From NCBI RefSeq assembly GCF_040183065.1, contig NC_091120.1:19887708-19951707 (forward strand): DNA of 64,000 nucleotides, read 5' to 3'. Source of the stretch: Periplaneta americana (Eukaryota > Arthropoda > Insecta > Blattodea > Blattidae). The notes under the pieces were generated by a model. It saw nothing but the letters and a program-made list of their open reading frames with translations, was not told the origin of the DNA and ran no database searches. Shown piece after piece: positions 1 to 11,818 of this stretch. Position numbers and translations under genes: made by a program. Each line of letters opens with the position of its first letter. Positions within the stretch are counted from its first letter, which is position 1.

Positions 1-113
1 ATAATGTCTAAACAAGAATTCGGGTAAATGGATTAGGATAAATGAATACAACTTGCTGTAAGACATGTTTAATGGACGGAATGAAATAAGATGTAAATAA
101 CAGTTAATACTCC

Positions 114-120
<7 letters not shown>

Positions 121-176
<56 letters not shown>
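121..176. repeat. (AAT)n microsatellite
   Basis: Uninterrupted AAT triplets. The array directly precedes retrotransposon-derived sequence, as do several other ATT/AAT arrays in this window. Confidence 0.97.
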
Positions 177-177
<1 letters not shown>

Positions 178-180
178 GGA

Positions 181-732
181 CTAACAGAGCGTTAGTTGGA
201 AGACCTGAGGGGAAAAAGACTTTCGAGGAGGGCGAGACGTAAATGAGGGTATAATGCTCAAAAATACTGAAAGTTAAAATTTATAAAAACAGTTATATTA
301 CCGGTTGTTCTGTATGGTTGTGAAACTTGGACTCTCACTTTGAGAGAGGAACAGAGGCTAAGGATGTTTGAGAATATAGGAAAATATTTAAGGCTAAGAG
401 GGATAAAGTTACAGGAGAATGGAGAAAGTTACACAACGCAAAACTGCACGCATTCTATTTTTCACCAAACAATTGGGAACATTAAATCCAGACGTTTAAG
501 ATGGGTAGGGCATGTAGCACGTATGGGCGAATCCATAAATGCATATAGAGTGTTAGTTGGGAGGCCGAAACGTAGATGGGAGAATAACATTAAAATGGAC
601 TTGAGGGAGGTGGGTTATGATGATAGAGACTGGATTAATTTTGCTCAGGATAGGGACCGATGGTGGGCTTAACTTATGTGAGAGCGGCAATGAACCTCCG
701 GGTCCTTAAAAGCCGTAAGTAAGTAAGTAAGT
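181..732 (+). pseudogene. RTE-like non-LTR retrotransposon, broken 3' fragments (family 1)
   Basis: Two rearranged pieces of the C-terminal region of a reverse transcriptase ORF that recurs throughout the window (called family 1 here). Bases 185-240 match the LVGRPEGK...RRRW segment. Bases 265-715 restart upstream at the LPVVLYGCETWTL segment and run to the C-terminus with frame disruptions and an early stop. The 3' end runs into AAGT repeats, the normal tail of this family. Endonuclease and catalytic RT motifs are missing, so the copy is dead. Assignment to the RTE group is from the general look of the protein and is not certain. Confidence 0.85.
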
Positions 733-2832
733 ATTCATGTATTCACTCACTCTATATTTATTTGTTTATTCATGTGTTCACTCATTTATTTATTCTTGTA
801 TTCACTCATTTATTTGTTGTATTTACTCATTTACTTGGTTATTTATTTATGTATCCACTCATTTGTCTATTCATGTATTCACTCACTCACGCATTTATTT
901 ATTTATTTGTTTATTCATGTATTCACTTGCTCATTTATTTATTTGTTAATTCATGTATTCACCAACTCATTTATTTTTTTATTTATTTATGGACTCATTT
1001 ATTCGTTTATTCATATGTTCACTCATTTATTTAATTACTCATGTATTCATTCATTTGTTCATTCATGTATTTACTCACTCATTTATTTCTTTATTTATTC
1101 ATGTATCCACTCATTTGTCTATTCATGTATTCACTCACTCATTTATTTATTTACCTATTTGTTTATTTATGTATTGACTTACTCATTTATTTGTTTATTC
1201 ATGTATTCACCCACCCACTCATTTATTTATTTGTTTATTCATGTATTCACTCATTTATTTATTTATATATTCACTCATTAATTTATTTATTCATGTATTC
1301 ACTCATTTGTTCATTCATGTATTTACTCAATCATTTACTTGTTTATTTATTCATGTATCCACTGATTTATCTATTCATGTATTCATTCGCTCATTTATTT
1401 ATTTATTTATTTGTTTATTTATGTTTTGACTTACTCATTTATTTGTTTATTCATGTATTAACTCATATTTTTTATTCATGTATTCACTCATTTATTTGTT
1501 TATTCACGTTCACTCATTTATTTGTTTATTCATATATTCACCGACCCACTCATTTATTTGTTTATTCATGTATTCACTCATTTATTTATTGATATATTCA
1601 CTCATTATTCATTTATTTATTCATTCGTTTATTTATTTATTCATGTATCCACTCATTTGTCTATTCATGTATTCACTCACTGATTTATTTATTTACCTAT
1701 TTGTTTATTTATGTATTGACTTACTCATTTATTTGTTTATTCATGTATTCACCCACCCACTCATTTATTTATTTGTTTATTCATGTATTCACTCATTTAT
1801 TTATTGATATATTCACTCATTATTCATTTATTTATTCATTCGTTTATTTATTTATTCATGTATCCACTCATTTGTCTATTCATGTATTCACTCACTCATT
1901 TATTTATTTACCTATTTGTTTATTTATGTATTGACTTACTCATTTATTTGTTTATTCATGTATTCACCCACCCACTCATTTATTTATTTGTTTATTCATG
2001 TATTCACTCATTTATTTATTGATATATTCACTCATTATTCATTTATTTATTCATGTATTCACCCATTTGTTCATTCATGTATTTACTCACTCATTTACTT
2101 GTTTATTTATTCATGTATCCACTCATTTATCTATTCATGTATTCATTCGCTCATTTATTTATTTATTTATTTGTTTATTTATGTATTGACTCACTCATTT
2201 ATTTGTTTATTCATGTATTAACTCGTTTATTTTTTATTCATGTATTCACTCATTTATTTGTTTATTCATGTTCACTCATTTGTTTATTCATGTTCACTCA
2301 TTTGTTTATTCATATATTCACCAGCCCACTCATTTATTTGTTTATTCATGTATTCACTCGTTTATTTATTGATATATTCACTCATTATTCATTTATTCAT
2401 TCATTCGTTTATTTATTTATTCATGTATTCACTTATTTGTTCATTCATGTATTTACTCACTCATTTACTTGTTTATTTATTCATGTAGGCTATCCACTCA
2501 TTTGTCTATTCATGTATTCACTCGCTCATTTATTTATTTATGTATTGACTCACTCATTTATTTGTTCATTCATGTATTAACTCATTTATTTGTTTATTCA
2601 TGTATTAACTCATTTATTTGTTTATTCATGTATTAACTCATTTATTTGTTTATTCATGTATTCACTCATTTATTTGTTTATTCATATATTCACCCACTCA
2701 TTTATTTATTTGTTTATTCATATATTCACCCACTCATTTATTTATTTGTTTATTCATGTATTCACTCATTTATTTATTGATATATTCACTCATTATTCAT
2801 TTATTTATTCATTCGTTCGTTTATTTACTTCA
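733..2832. repeat. 2.1 kb tandem array of TTTATTTATTCATGTATTCACTCA-like units
   Basis: About 2.1 kb made of degenerate 4-bp words (TTTA, TTCA, CTCA) arranged in repeated phrases of roughly 24-30 bp, with longer phrases repeated every few hundred bases (for example the stretches starting near 1620 and 1840). All frames are open and give Tyr/Leu/Phe/Ile/His-rich peptides. These come from simple sequence and are not genes. The array begins exactly where the AAGT tail of the preceding retrotransposon ends, so it may have grown from that tail. Confidence 0.95.
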
Positions 2833-3174
2833 GTAATTCTACCAGACTCAAAGGTGAAAACACTTGTTCACTTGTTCTTATTTTCATAGATTCTTCAGCA
2901 GCGATATTCCTTGCTTCGGGATACTTTTTCACTTTGCCAATAAACAATTCTGTATATAACTTCTCAAACTCGCCCATTTACGGCAAATCACCGGACGTGT
3001 GCAGTGTTCAATAGACAAGAAGGTACTGAGAGGCCGGAGTTGCTTGTGCAGTACCGTTGGGGCGGCGTCGTGGGGAACTGCGTCAGGAACTGCACGCAAT
3101 GTGTACGTGTGGTGCCGCAACGTCGCGTCGCCGGAGGTGTGTGTCCAGTGCCCATCTGACCGTATTTACGGTGC
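2833..3174. other. Unassigned, locally GC-richer segment
   Basis: No gene recognised. From about 2970 to 3174 the base composition is clearly GC-richer than the flanks, with several CpGs. Short open frames exist on both strands but none resembles a known family. Confidence 0.4.
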
Positions 3175-3580
3175 CGCAGTGGTACCGTACGTTTAAACAA
3201 CAGATGTGCGCACCGGGCCTGAGCTGGTTATGAAGAACTCGCTTCGGCTTCTAAATGGACGAAAGGAATTGCAAATGAGGAGCTTAGAAGAAGGAGGCTG
3301 GGAGAATAGAGAAAAACAGAAAAATGGCGGGAAAGAATTTGGGCACAGGAAGTTGCTCGAGCATTTCAAAACCTCTTCTTATACACATTAATAATTATAT
3401 TATATTTGTATTCTCAAACTTCGGAATAATTTTTATTTTTATATTTATTTTTTTATATATGTTTTCATAAATTATGAATGAATTACTAAGTGAATGAATG
3501 CATGGATAAATAAATAAATACATAAATAAATATATATAAATAAATAAATTAAATAAATAAATTAAATAATTAAATAAAAT
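3175..3580. repeat. Segmental duplication, copy A
   Basis: Bases 3179-3450 match 4145-4400 in the same orientation with scattered substitutions and small indels, starting at GTGGTACCGTAC. The AT-rich tail (3430-3590, AATGAATAAATAAATA-like) also resembles 4795-4900. This is an old tandem duplication of about 400 bp; a family 1 retrotransposon now separates the two copies. Confidence 0.85.
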
Positions 3581-3581
3581 A

Positions 3582-4140
3582 AATATGGGAAGTACCTGTT
3601 ATTATTCGGTTGACAAGTTTTTATCATCCAGTCTGCTGACAAAAAATCTGAAAGTTGGAATTTATAAAACAGTTATATTACCGGTTGTTCTTTATGGTTG
3701 TGAAACTTGGACTCTCACTTTGAGAGAGGAACATAGGTTAAGGGTGTTTGAGAATAAGTTGCTTAGGAAAATATTTGGGGCTAAGAGGGATGAAGTTACA
3801 GGAGAATGGAGAAAGTTACACAACACAGAGCTGCACGCATTGTATTCTTCCGCTGACATAATTAGGAACATTAAATTCAGACGTTTGAGATGGGCAGGGC
3901 ATGTAGCACGTATGGGCGAATCCAGAAATGCATATAGAGTGTTAATTGGGAGGCCGGAGGGAAAAATACCTTTAGGGAGGCCGAGACGTAGATGGGAAGA
4001 TAATATTAAAATGAATTTGAGGGAGGTGGGATATGATGATAGAGAATGGATTAATCTTGCTCAGGATAGGGACCTATGGCGGGCTTATGTGAGGGCGGCA
4101 ATGAACCTCCGGGTTCCTTAAAAGCCAGTAAGTAAGTAAG
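3582..4140 (+). pseudogene. Family 1 RTE-like RT C-terminal fragment
   Basis: A 5'-truncated copy. An open frame of about 178 codons (3585-4121) covers the post-catalytic part of the RT ORF: MGS(T)CYYSV, LPVVLYGCETWTL, WRKLHNTELHALYSS, GRPRRRWEDN and the terminal MNLRVP followed by a stop. The 3' end is followed by TAAG/AAGT repeats (about 4122-4142). The YADD motif and endonuclease are missing, so it cannot encode a functional enzyme. The reading frame is undamaged over its length, which suggests a fairly young insertion. Confidence 0.9.
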
Positions 4141-4407
4141 TGAGTGGTACCGTACATTTAAACAACAGATGTGAGCACCGGGCCTAAGCTAGTTATGAAG
4201 AACTTGCTTCGGCTTCTAAATTGATGAAAGGAATTGCAAATGAGGAGCTTAGAAGAAGGAAGCCGGGAGAATAGAGAAAATTAGGAAAATGACGGGAAAG
4301 AATTTGGGCGCAAGAAGATGCTCGAGCGTTTCAAAACCTCTTCTTATAGGTACATATTAATAGTTATATTATATTTGTATTCTCAAACTTCGGAATATTT
4401 TTTAATT
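4141..4407. repeat. Segmental duplication, copy B
   Basis: Second copy of the 3179-3450 segment. It is interrupted after about 4405 by an antisense retrotransposon fragment, and the homology resumes near 4795. Confidence 0.85.
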
Positions 4408-4799
4408 TTTATTTCTATCAATCTAATCGAAATGATAGCCGTCCAAATCTTGGATTTAAAATATCAGCATCCTAATCAATTCAAATGAACAAAAAAGAAA
4501 ATGTGAATTAATGTTAAAAAAATACATAATGAAATTTTAAAAAAGAATAATCTGCGACATGATGTGGTAGCTATCAAAACCATAAAAGTGTATTGAAAAT
4601 AAATAATGTACATTGAATATTATAAAGATGAACAGAGATGGTGATTGATGATGTTCACTGAAGATTTTAAAATGGTTGATGCAATTGTCTGAAGAGTCTT
4701 TTCAGGAACCTTTAATTTTCTGAGGATCTCCAATGTAAATCTGGGGATTGTTCCTCGTGCACCAAACATAAGACCAATGATATTCCATCTTGAATATTT
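4408..4799 (-). pseudogene. Non-LTR retrotransposon 3' end (distinct family), C-terminus plus 3'UTR
   Basis: On the minus strand, bases 4799 to 4620 translate without interruption into WNIIGLMFGARGTIPRFT followed by an Ile/Leu/Lys-rich stretch ending HHLCSSL and a TAA stop (4620-4622). This looks like the conserved C-terminal end of a retrotransposon reverse transcriptase ORF. The following roughly 210 bp would be the 3'UTR. It sits inside copy B of the segmental duplication, which dates it after the duplication. The clade is not determined. Confidence 0.55.
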
Positions 4800-5097
4800 T
4801 ATTTATATTTATATTTTTTCATAAATGACTAATGAATTACTAAATGAATGAATGAATTATAAATAAATAAATGAATAGATGAATCAATGAATAAATAAAT
4901 AAATAAAATAAATATAAAATATTAAATAAATAAATTGATGAGTATGCTAAATAAAGAAATGAATGAGTAAATATGTATTATATAAAATAGTAAATAAAAA
5001 CAAATTAATGAATAAATTAAGTAAATAATAATAATTAAATAAATAAATACGTAAACAAACAAAGAAACGAACAATTCTGAAATTTACCGCAAATGGG
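4800..5097. repeat. AAAT/AATG-rich low-complexity stretch
   Basis: Degenerate AAATAAATGAATG tetranucleotide sequence. It resembles 3460-3590 and is the complement of the type of words seen in the 0.7-2.8 kb array. Confidence 0.85.
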
Positions 5098-5109
5098 CTA
5101 TATCTCTTC

Positions 5110-5375
5110 CTTTTTTTTTTTTTTTAGTAGGTTATTTTACGACGCTTTATCAACATCTAAGGTTATTTAGCGTCTGAATGAGATGAAGATGATAATGCCG
5201 GTGAAATGAGTCCGGGGTCCAGCACCGAAAGTTACCCAGCATTTGTTCATATTGGGTTGAGGGAAAACCCCGAAAAAAAAAAACTTCAACCATGTAACTT
5301 GCCCCGACCGGGAATCGAACCCGGGCCACCTGGTTTCGCGGCCAGACGCGCTGACCGTTACTACACATGTGTGGA
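5110..5375 (-). mobile_element. tRNA-derived SINE (family A)
   Basis: Reads on the minus strand as a tRNA-like head with a GGTTCGATTCC B-box-like core, a central part (ACCTGGTTGAGG..., GGGGTTTTCCCTCAACCC), and a tail with GACGCTAAATAACC...GCGTC followed by poly(A) (T run at 5111-5125). A 12-bp target-site duplication, CTATATCTCTTC, flanks it at 5098-5109 and 5376-5387. Five near-full copies of this SINE occur in the window. Confidence 0.93.
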
Positions 5376-5486
5376 CTATATCTCTTCTTAAATTTCACAA
5401 GTATTTTTCCGGAACTAACGTCCAAACGTTCTCTGAGACAGCAAACAGCAGACAAACGCTCCTATCGCTTGAACGGTACGCATGGC

Positions 5487-5514
5487 TATTATTATTATTA
5501 TTATTATTATTATT
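5487..5514. repeat. (ATT)n microsatellite
   Basis: Perfect ATT triplets. Confidence 0.95.
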
Positions 5515-5722
5515 GGTGAATGTAGAGTATCCAACGCCCACTGAACGAATATTTCACTTTTATCACTGCCAATGTTGCGCTATAATCGTATAATATGCAA
5601 AGTAGGCTATAACAAAAACCTAAACTAACCAAACCTAACCTGTCAAAGAAGCAACAAGTTATACTAAATATATGTAAAATTGGCCTATGTCTCTATAGTG
5701 GGCGGGACATAAGTAACATTGA

Positions 5723-5723
<1 letters not shown>

Positions 5724-5769
<46 letters not shown>
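5724..5769. repeat. (ATT)n microsatellite
   Basis: Perfect ATT triplets. Confidence 0.95.
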
Positions 5770-5770
<1 letters not shown>

Positions 5771-8700
5771 TTGAAAATGTGTTTAAAATGTTTCACATAA
5801 TAAGGGACCCGTAAGGAAATGTAGCGTAAAATGAAAGTTAAAAGAACAATTGTCTGCATCAATAATACACGAGGTCCTAAATCAATTAAATCTTTTCTAT
5901 AACTGATGTAACTTGAATCTCGTAGCACGTATACATGTTAATACACTATTAAAATGATCTAAATAAAATTAATAAGTTAACTCAAATGCACGAATTGTTA
6001 TCGCATCTTCGTTTCTTAAAAGTAACCGCTAAAAGTAGGCACTGAAATGTTTCGTATAATGTCTAAAGATATTCAGAAATCAAGACTAACAACAATCTTC
6101 AAGACGATCTTTTTTTTTTTTTTTTTTTTTTTTTGCGTACGAAATAAAACTCGTTCTAGATTATACAGTAAGCTAGCATAAACAAAACACACAAAAAGAA
6201 TCAAATTAATGACGCTCAAACACGTTATGTTAGGCAGAATTTACAGAAAAGCATTAAATAACTAGCAAAACAAGTCCTATATGAATAATCTTGTTAAAAA
6301 TCTTAGTAGAAAATAATATCCATAGCTGAAATAGGAGAGAACATGTTTTGTGTGCTATAACGTACGTATATTTCTAATTTTCTCCTAAAATAATTACGTA
6401 TTGAAAGATACAATACTTTAAATACATTCTCTACTTTACGTACCTTGTGTTTAGATAGTCCAGCTTTGTGTCGTGTGTCCAATTCGAACGTTGTACTCTT
6501 CGATCTTGAAGAGCCTTCGTTTCGCATCACTACCCACATCCATTCTCCACGGCACATAAAATATATCTAATAGAAAGCAAGTACTGACGTGTTTCATTGG
6601 TAGGTATTGCCAACTTCAGACTGTTAACATGAGTTAGTACTATTTGAGCAAAGCATTGAATAATATCGTCGGATAACATTTCATTTATTCTGCTTTTAAT
6701 ATGTTTATGCAAATTCGTGGCAATCTGATACCGTAATGTCTACTAACAGCATTATCAAATTGGAATTTCTGCCAGTTATGTACTCACAAACTAATGATTA
6801 TTTTAAACGTGTTTGCGACCATGTTTTCCCAGCCGAGTTCATCATCGAGTCCACTAAAAAACCGCACTTTTAGTAAATGGATTATGACTGACGTTGGAAT
6901 TCTGCTATTTGATAAAAATTCATATACAGAATTTGTTTTCCTTTCAAATATGACCGACCAATTTAGGCCTACTAGAAAAAAAAGCCTTCTGACCAATGAA
7001 TTTTAGCCAATTTATTGGACGTACTGGGAACAGATATTAGGAAAAATACTGTGTTAGAACAGTTAGGCAATAAATAGTTGATTTCAAATAGTCTTGATTT
7101 GCATTAATATAGTGAAGAAGTTATATTTATTTTGCTGTTATTTTAATATATGAGAAAGACTGTTTATAAAGGAACAATTTTTTTTTCATCTTGAATTACA
7201 GATTTGAACAAGAAAAAACGTTGACAAATTGAGCTAGTTATAGATAATTCCGAAAATACTCAACGAAAAAATGTTTAAACGAAAATTAAATACACGTCCA
7301 TGAAGCCATGTAATAATGAGATCCTACTTTTCGTTTGTGACACATTTACATGCGTCAGTTAATTTCATTTTAATCGTTTCATGTAATTTTTCGTACATTA
7401 TTGCAATACAGACTTTTTTGACATGACGTGTTTCTTGTTACCGTAAACCAGTGATGTCAAAGCAAGCGCATTTTTCTGACCTTGACGTTGTGCGCGGGCA
7501 GCAAGCGCTAAGTATGGAAAGACGAAGGATTGTGTATATGAATGAGCAATCTGTTGGATTAAGAAAACAGTGGTGCACAAACTTCAAACGGAACGTGAAA
7601 TTTTATGTCGTTATTTTTATATGGCTCCATTCTGTTTAATATTATCTATATTGTCTGTAAAACAAAAGTACTAACACTGATTTCTTAATATTGCACTTGT
7701 GTTTTAAATCTTAATAACATAATAGAGAGTTAAGAAGGAATATTCACTTAAATTCCATGTAGTATAATGTTATAATGTATTAAGTGGATGAAACACATCA
7801 TTCATAAAGAAAGTGATATCCAAAGAAAGAGATTGAGTATGACATGATAAATTAGAATAATTGATATTGATGGTATATTTAGCCTTACAAAAGTAATCAA
7901 TAAACTAATCAAAACAATATTACAGTACAAACCAAAGTTACCTAGGTATTGTATCTGTTTTAAGTGTAACTAATATTACATAACAAAACTCTTATCGCAT
8001 TATGCTTTTAAGGTGATATTTGTGAGTAACTTCCTATCATCAGAATATTAAATTATTTTCTCGAAATCTGCTGAAGCTATAGAGCTGACATTTTTACAAC
8101 ACATGGGCACATATCTTTTTCTTATGATGTAACAGTAGTTGCTTTGTTAATTCATTTCCTTACAAACAATTTCCATGCGAATATTTTCAAAATTTTCAAT
8201 ACACTATCTTCAGTAATACGTATATACGGTATATTAGATTTGCGAAAACATTCTGTAAGGCTACTAAATAAATAGGCCTATATCTGAAAATTTCACTTTT
8301 CTATACGAAAAGTTGAGAAAATATTTCTTTTGAATAAAAAAATCAAACCTGTGAAAAATGAGCATTAAAATTAAAATTTACATTCTTATAATGCACTTAT
8401 ACTTCTCAGGCAAATCTAAAAATTAACATGAATACAGTTTTAATAAGTTCTCTTCCCTTTATCTATTGAATCAGTGCTGGCCATTCCTGAATATAGCTCG
8501 ACCAAGCGGCATATACCACCTCTTTCGCCTGTCTCTTTCCTTTCCGCTGTAAAGCGCTCAGGCTCTCCTGGGCTCTAAAGCGCGCGCATGCTCCTGTGGG
8601 TATCAATTGACATGTCTGCCGTAAACTATAATGACACGTGACCGAATATGGTACCGGTAAGTAATTGCAATAGCGGGCTTTGCCATAAAATATTTTTTTT

Positions 8701-8956
8701 TTCTGCTATCTTTCAATGAATACGACAAAGACAAGAAAATCGGAAGAAACACATTTCGTGCTTTGTATTCAATTTATTTCGCATTTTATAACGTATTAAA
8801 CACAACAGTAATGTATTCAACATGCTTTTAAACATTATATTACTTTCTTTGCCAGCATATGGCACACTTCGTTTTATCGTGGTTGCGAAAATCCACCACC
8901 TTTAATAGCAATAATAATTATGCATGTGTATTCATGTCACAATAAAATTATATTAC
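5770..8956. other. AT-rich intergenic or intronic sequence, no gene recognised
   Basis: About 3.2 kb with only short open frames on both strands, none resembling a known family. A 24-base T run lies at about 6111-6134. At 8475-8640 there is a GC-richer patch beginning CAGTGCTGGCCATTCC; it looks like a hAT-type terminus, but I found no matching right end. Confidence 0.6.
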
Positions 8957-8959
8957 ACC

Positions 8960-9025
8960 CACTGCTTGCTGGATTGCATCCTATAGCTCTGTAAGGAGTC
9001 ATATGATGCGATCCAGCAGGCAGTG
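8960..9025. repeat. Imperfect palindrome, hairpin copy 1
   Basis: Arms of 21 nt (8960-8980 and 9005-9025), CACTGC..GCTGGAT..CATC paired with its complement, with a 24-nt loop. The only two departures from perfect pairing are G-U wobbles. A second copy lies at 9658-9704. Confidence 0.85.
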
Positions 9026-9330
9026 ACAATGTGATAAGATAAGACCATTATTGAACTGTTGTGAAGCTGTTTTGTTTCTTGCTTTGTACGTTACATTATT
9101 TTGTCTTTAATGAAGGAAATATTTTTATTTTTTATTTTACATTTGTAGCCTACTTACTTTCGTAAACTTTCAGTGTCAGAATTCCATCATAGTTTGGTAA
9201 GATGATCCATATGCTCTTTTATGGCTCGCAGTGAGAAATGTTTTTCAGTTGCAGTCACTATTTTATCACGAATATCAGCTTTCCACAGATTCAAGTTTCC
9301 ATACGGATTAGTTGCAATATTGAGTCATCA

Positions 9331-10643
9331 TTAGGGGGCAGATTTCTATTACCTAAAAATAGGATATATGCATAAATTTATGACCTAAAAATAAAAAAAA
9401 AATATGACCAATAAAATTCGAAATGTGGCTTTGTCAGTAACACATGTATGTTAGAGTTTTTTTAATTCTCGGCATTATAATGGATTAAAATACAATGTCT
9501 AAGAAGTTGGATGTTTTATTTAAGCAAATTACTTTAAATGTCCCCTGTCTTTAGAATAGCATGTTGGAAAGATACTGAAGGAACAAGGAGTGATCGAGAG
9601 GAAAGAGAAAGTTGCGAACACTTGAAAATAAAAAGAAATCAACTGCTAGATTAAAACCACTGCCTGCTGGATCACATCGATAAGATGCGATCTAGCAGGC
9701 AGTGATTAAAACACAGCAGAAATTTTGGACCCAGAATACCTAATGTTTTAATTAGAGCTTACTCTGAACTAAGTACTCTTAACGCACATAGATTTAGGAA
9801 ACAAATTATATTAATCATTTAATTCAATTTGTATTTCTTTTAAGCTAATTGAGTTAAAAAATGATAAATTACTGTAATACTCATGTACTTTTGTATTTTT
9901 TATTTATATATATTATTACATGCTATAGGCCTATGTATTTCACCAAATATTAATGTCATTCTCAATGAACTCTCTTCATTTTGTGAAATATTTTGTATAA
10001 CTGAACTGAAGTGCGCTCGAGCACGAGCTTCTGCTCTTTCGGGCTACAATGCCAAGTGTATAGTATTAAATAAATAAAATAAACAAAAATTTGTTGTAAA
10101 CAGCATGTTTTCGCGCACAGAGGCAACAATACAAGCCTGCCTGCTACTTGAAACCTCATAGTCAGTGCATACTTTCTTTACATTGCATTTCTGCGAAAAT
10201 AGGCCTATAGTGTATTTTTAGAGCTATCCTGAAACACTTTCATAGTAGCTATTACAATTCTTCGAAAATATAGATTTTTTAGATATATCCTGAAAACTTT
10301 CATAGTATTACATTTTATCACGGCTCGTTATGGTTAGAACGAATGCATTAAATATGAGAAATGCGCAAAATATAGCATTATGACGCGAATTTTTACTAAA
10401 TATTCTATAAAACTTTTAAAAAATGCCTAAATATGCGTACAGTTATTCCCAAAATATAACGTTATTATGCAGTTTCGTGCAAAATATGCTACAAAATTAA
10501 AAAGGGTTTAAATGTTACATTTATATCACCAATGAAAACTCTTTCCATTTTCTTCAGAATGCTTGGAATCAAGTTTAAACCAGTCTGAAAACCGAAACAA
10601 TCCCATAGGAAAAAATATAACGTGTCATAGAAATCCGTCCCTT
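9331..10643. mobile_element. Non-autonomous hAT-like DNA transposon, 1.3 kb
   Basis: Ends TTAGGGGGCAGATTTCTAT (left) and the complement of AAGGGACGGATTTCTATG (right) form short terminal inverted repeats. They are flanked by an 8-bp duplication with one mismatch, AGTCATCA (9323-9330) and AGTCATCG (10644-10651). The interior is AT-rich with words such as AAAATATG and a short duplicated stretch (10192-10255 versus 10263-10312). No transposase frame is visible. The 8-bp target site fits the hAT superfamily. Confidence 0.7.
9658..9704. repeat. Imperfect palindrome, hairpin copy 2
   Basis: Same 21-nt arms as 8960-9025 (9658-9678 and 9684-9704) but only a 5-nt loop. It has one G-U wobble and one A-C mismatch. 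It lies inside the 9331-10643 element, whereas copy 1 lies outside. Confidence 0.85.
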
Positions 10644-10837
10644 AGTCATCGTTAATGTTGAAACGTAGTCTTTCCTATGCCATTCACTCATGATAAAGCT
10701 TCACAATGAAATTGTCGTATCACCGTATCAGGATTTCAGGTAACGATAATGTGACGCATGCGCAGAACATCGATAATGTGACTTTAAAGTTTATCGTAAA
10801 CGAAAACAAACGTAACAATGTAAGAGCCAGGGACTCT

Positions 10838-11030
10838 GCTGTAGGTTTCACTGAGACACATTTTAATTAATCGAACTAGTTTCTTGAGAATACCAAATTC
10901 AATTAGAATATTATATAAAATTTCTCTCTTAACCGAGTCATATGCCTTTTTGAAAACTATGAGTAACTGATATAGCCTACTGTAATCTTAGGTTTATACT
11001 GCCATTTTTCTCCAATATCTGATTAACTGG
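10838..11030 (-). pseudogene. Family 1 RTE-like RT fragment, motif A region
   Basis: The complement gives pieces of FKKAYDSVKREILYNILIEFG...KKLVRLIKMCLSET, with frame breaks. This matches the segment at about 26815-26960 (AHDSVNREV...LVRLINMCLSETYR). It is the palm motif A part of the same reverse transcriptase. It is damaged by indels, including a TA-flanked GGCTA insertion near 10972 relative to the sister copy. Confidence 0.75.
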
Positions 11031-11034
11031 TATT

Positions 11035-11067
11035 TCTTCTTCTTCTTCTTCTTCTTCTTCTTCTTCT
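11035..11067. repeat. (TTC)n microsatellite
   Basis: Perfect TTC triplets. Confidence 0.95.
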
Positions 11068-11111
11068 ATCCCTTGTCCCTTGCAGCGTCGGGTCTTAACT
11101 CTTATTTAAAT

Positions 11112-11537
11112 GAATAAATAACGACTTCACTGTGTTAACATTTTAGATAATGATGTTTTTATAACTTATAGACTAATTTCGATGTTGTTTACATTACTAT
11201 CTGAATCATAGTGAGTTCCAGCGCTACCTTCTAGTTTCTTATTGTGCTGGGGTGTATTCATGATTGAATCGAAAAGAGTGTGTGTTCTGAAATTCAATTG
11301 AGTATTGAGAATGTGTTGTGGGTGTGTTTTTATGTGTCTATAAATTTCGTATTGTTCTACATATCATAAACACTCAATTGAATTTCAGAACACACTCCTT
11401 TTCGATACAATCATGAACACACCCCACCATAAAAGAAAACCAGAAGACAGCGGTCGAACTCACTAAGATTCAGCAGATGATGAAAAGCATCGAAACTAGT
11501 CAATCAATTACAATAACATTTTTTAACACAATAAAGT
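11112..11537. mobile_element. Long fold-back element (inverted-repeat MITE)
   Basis: The left arm (about 11112-11304) and right arm (about 11368-11537) are inverted copies of each other over nearly their whole length. The best-matched core is GTGTTCTGAAATTCAATTGA and its complement. A short central loop separates the arms. No coding capacity. The right arm runs directly into a tRNA-like segment. Confidence 0.85.
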
Positions 11538-11652
11538 CATTATTTTCACCATTAATTCGAGAAAAATTCGTTCCGGCACCGGGAATCGAACCCGGGACCT
11601 CTCAGCTCTGCGTGCTGAGGCTCTTTCCAACTGAGCTATACCGGGGCACGAT
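11538..11652 (-). mobile_element. tRNA-like SINE head, family E
   Basis: The complement reads GGTATAGCTCAGTTGG (A-box-like), then CTCAGCACGCAGAGCTGAG, which can form an anticodon-like arm, and GGGTTCGATTCCC (B box), ending GGTGCCGGAACGAATTTTT. The acceptor stem pairs poorly, and a partial inverted copy follows at 11909-11974. I therefore read it as tRNA-derived repeat, not as a working tRNA gene. Confidence 0.7.
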
Positions 11653-11818
11653 CCACGGTGCCGGACGAACCCTTCTCATTGTAAAGTTTTTACAGCCTAC
11701 TATCTGCATTTTAGACAAGTAAGTCATAAATGCAGGAGCGCATATTTAAATGACTTTATGGCCATATTCAACAACAGTTTGTGAAAACTGTAAACATTTA
11801 ATACATCACATATTCATT

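Noticed and set aside
737..2889. Many overlapping plus-strand open frames with Tyr/Leu/Ile/Phe/His-rich peptides
   Set aside because: All three frames are open because the DNA is a tetranucleotide-based tandem array. The peptides are translations of simple sequence, with no gene structure.
8475..8640. hAT element starting CAGTGCTGGCCATTCC
   Set aside because: The left end looks right, but no inverted right end or 8-bp duplication was found.
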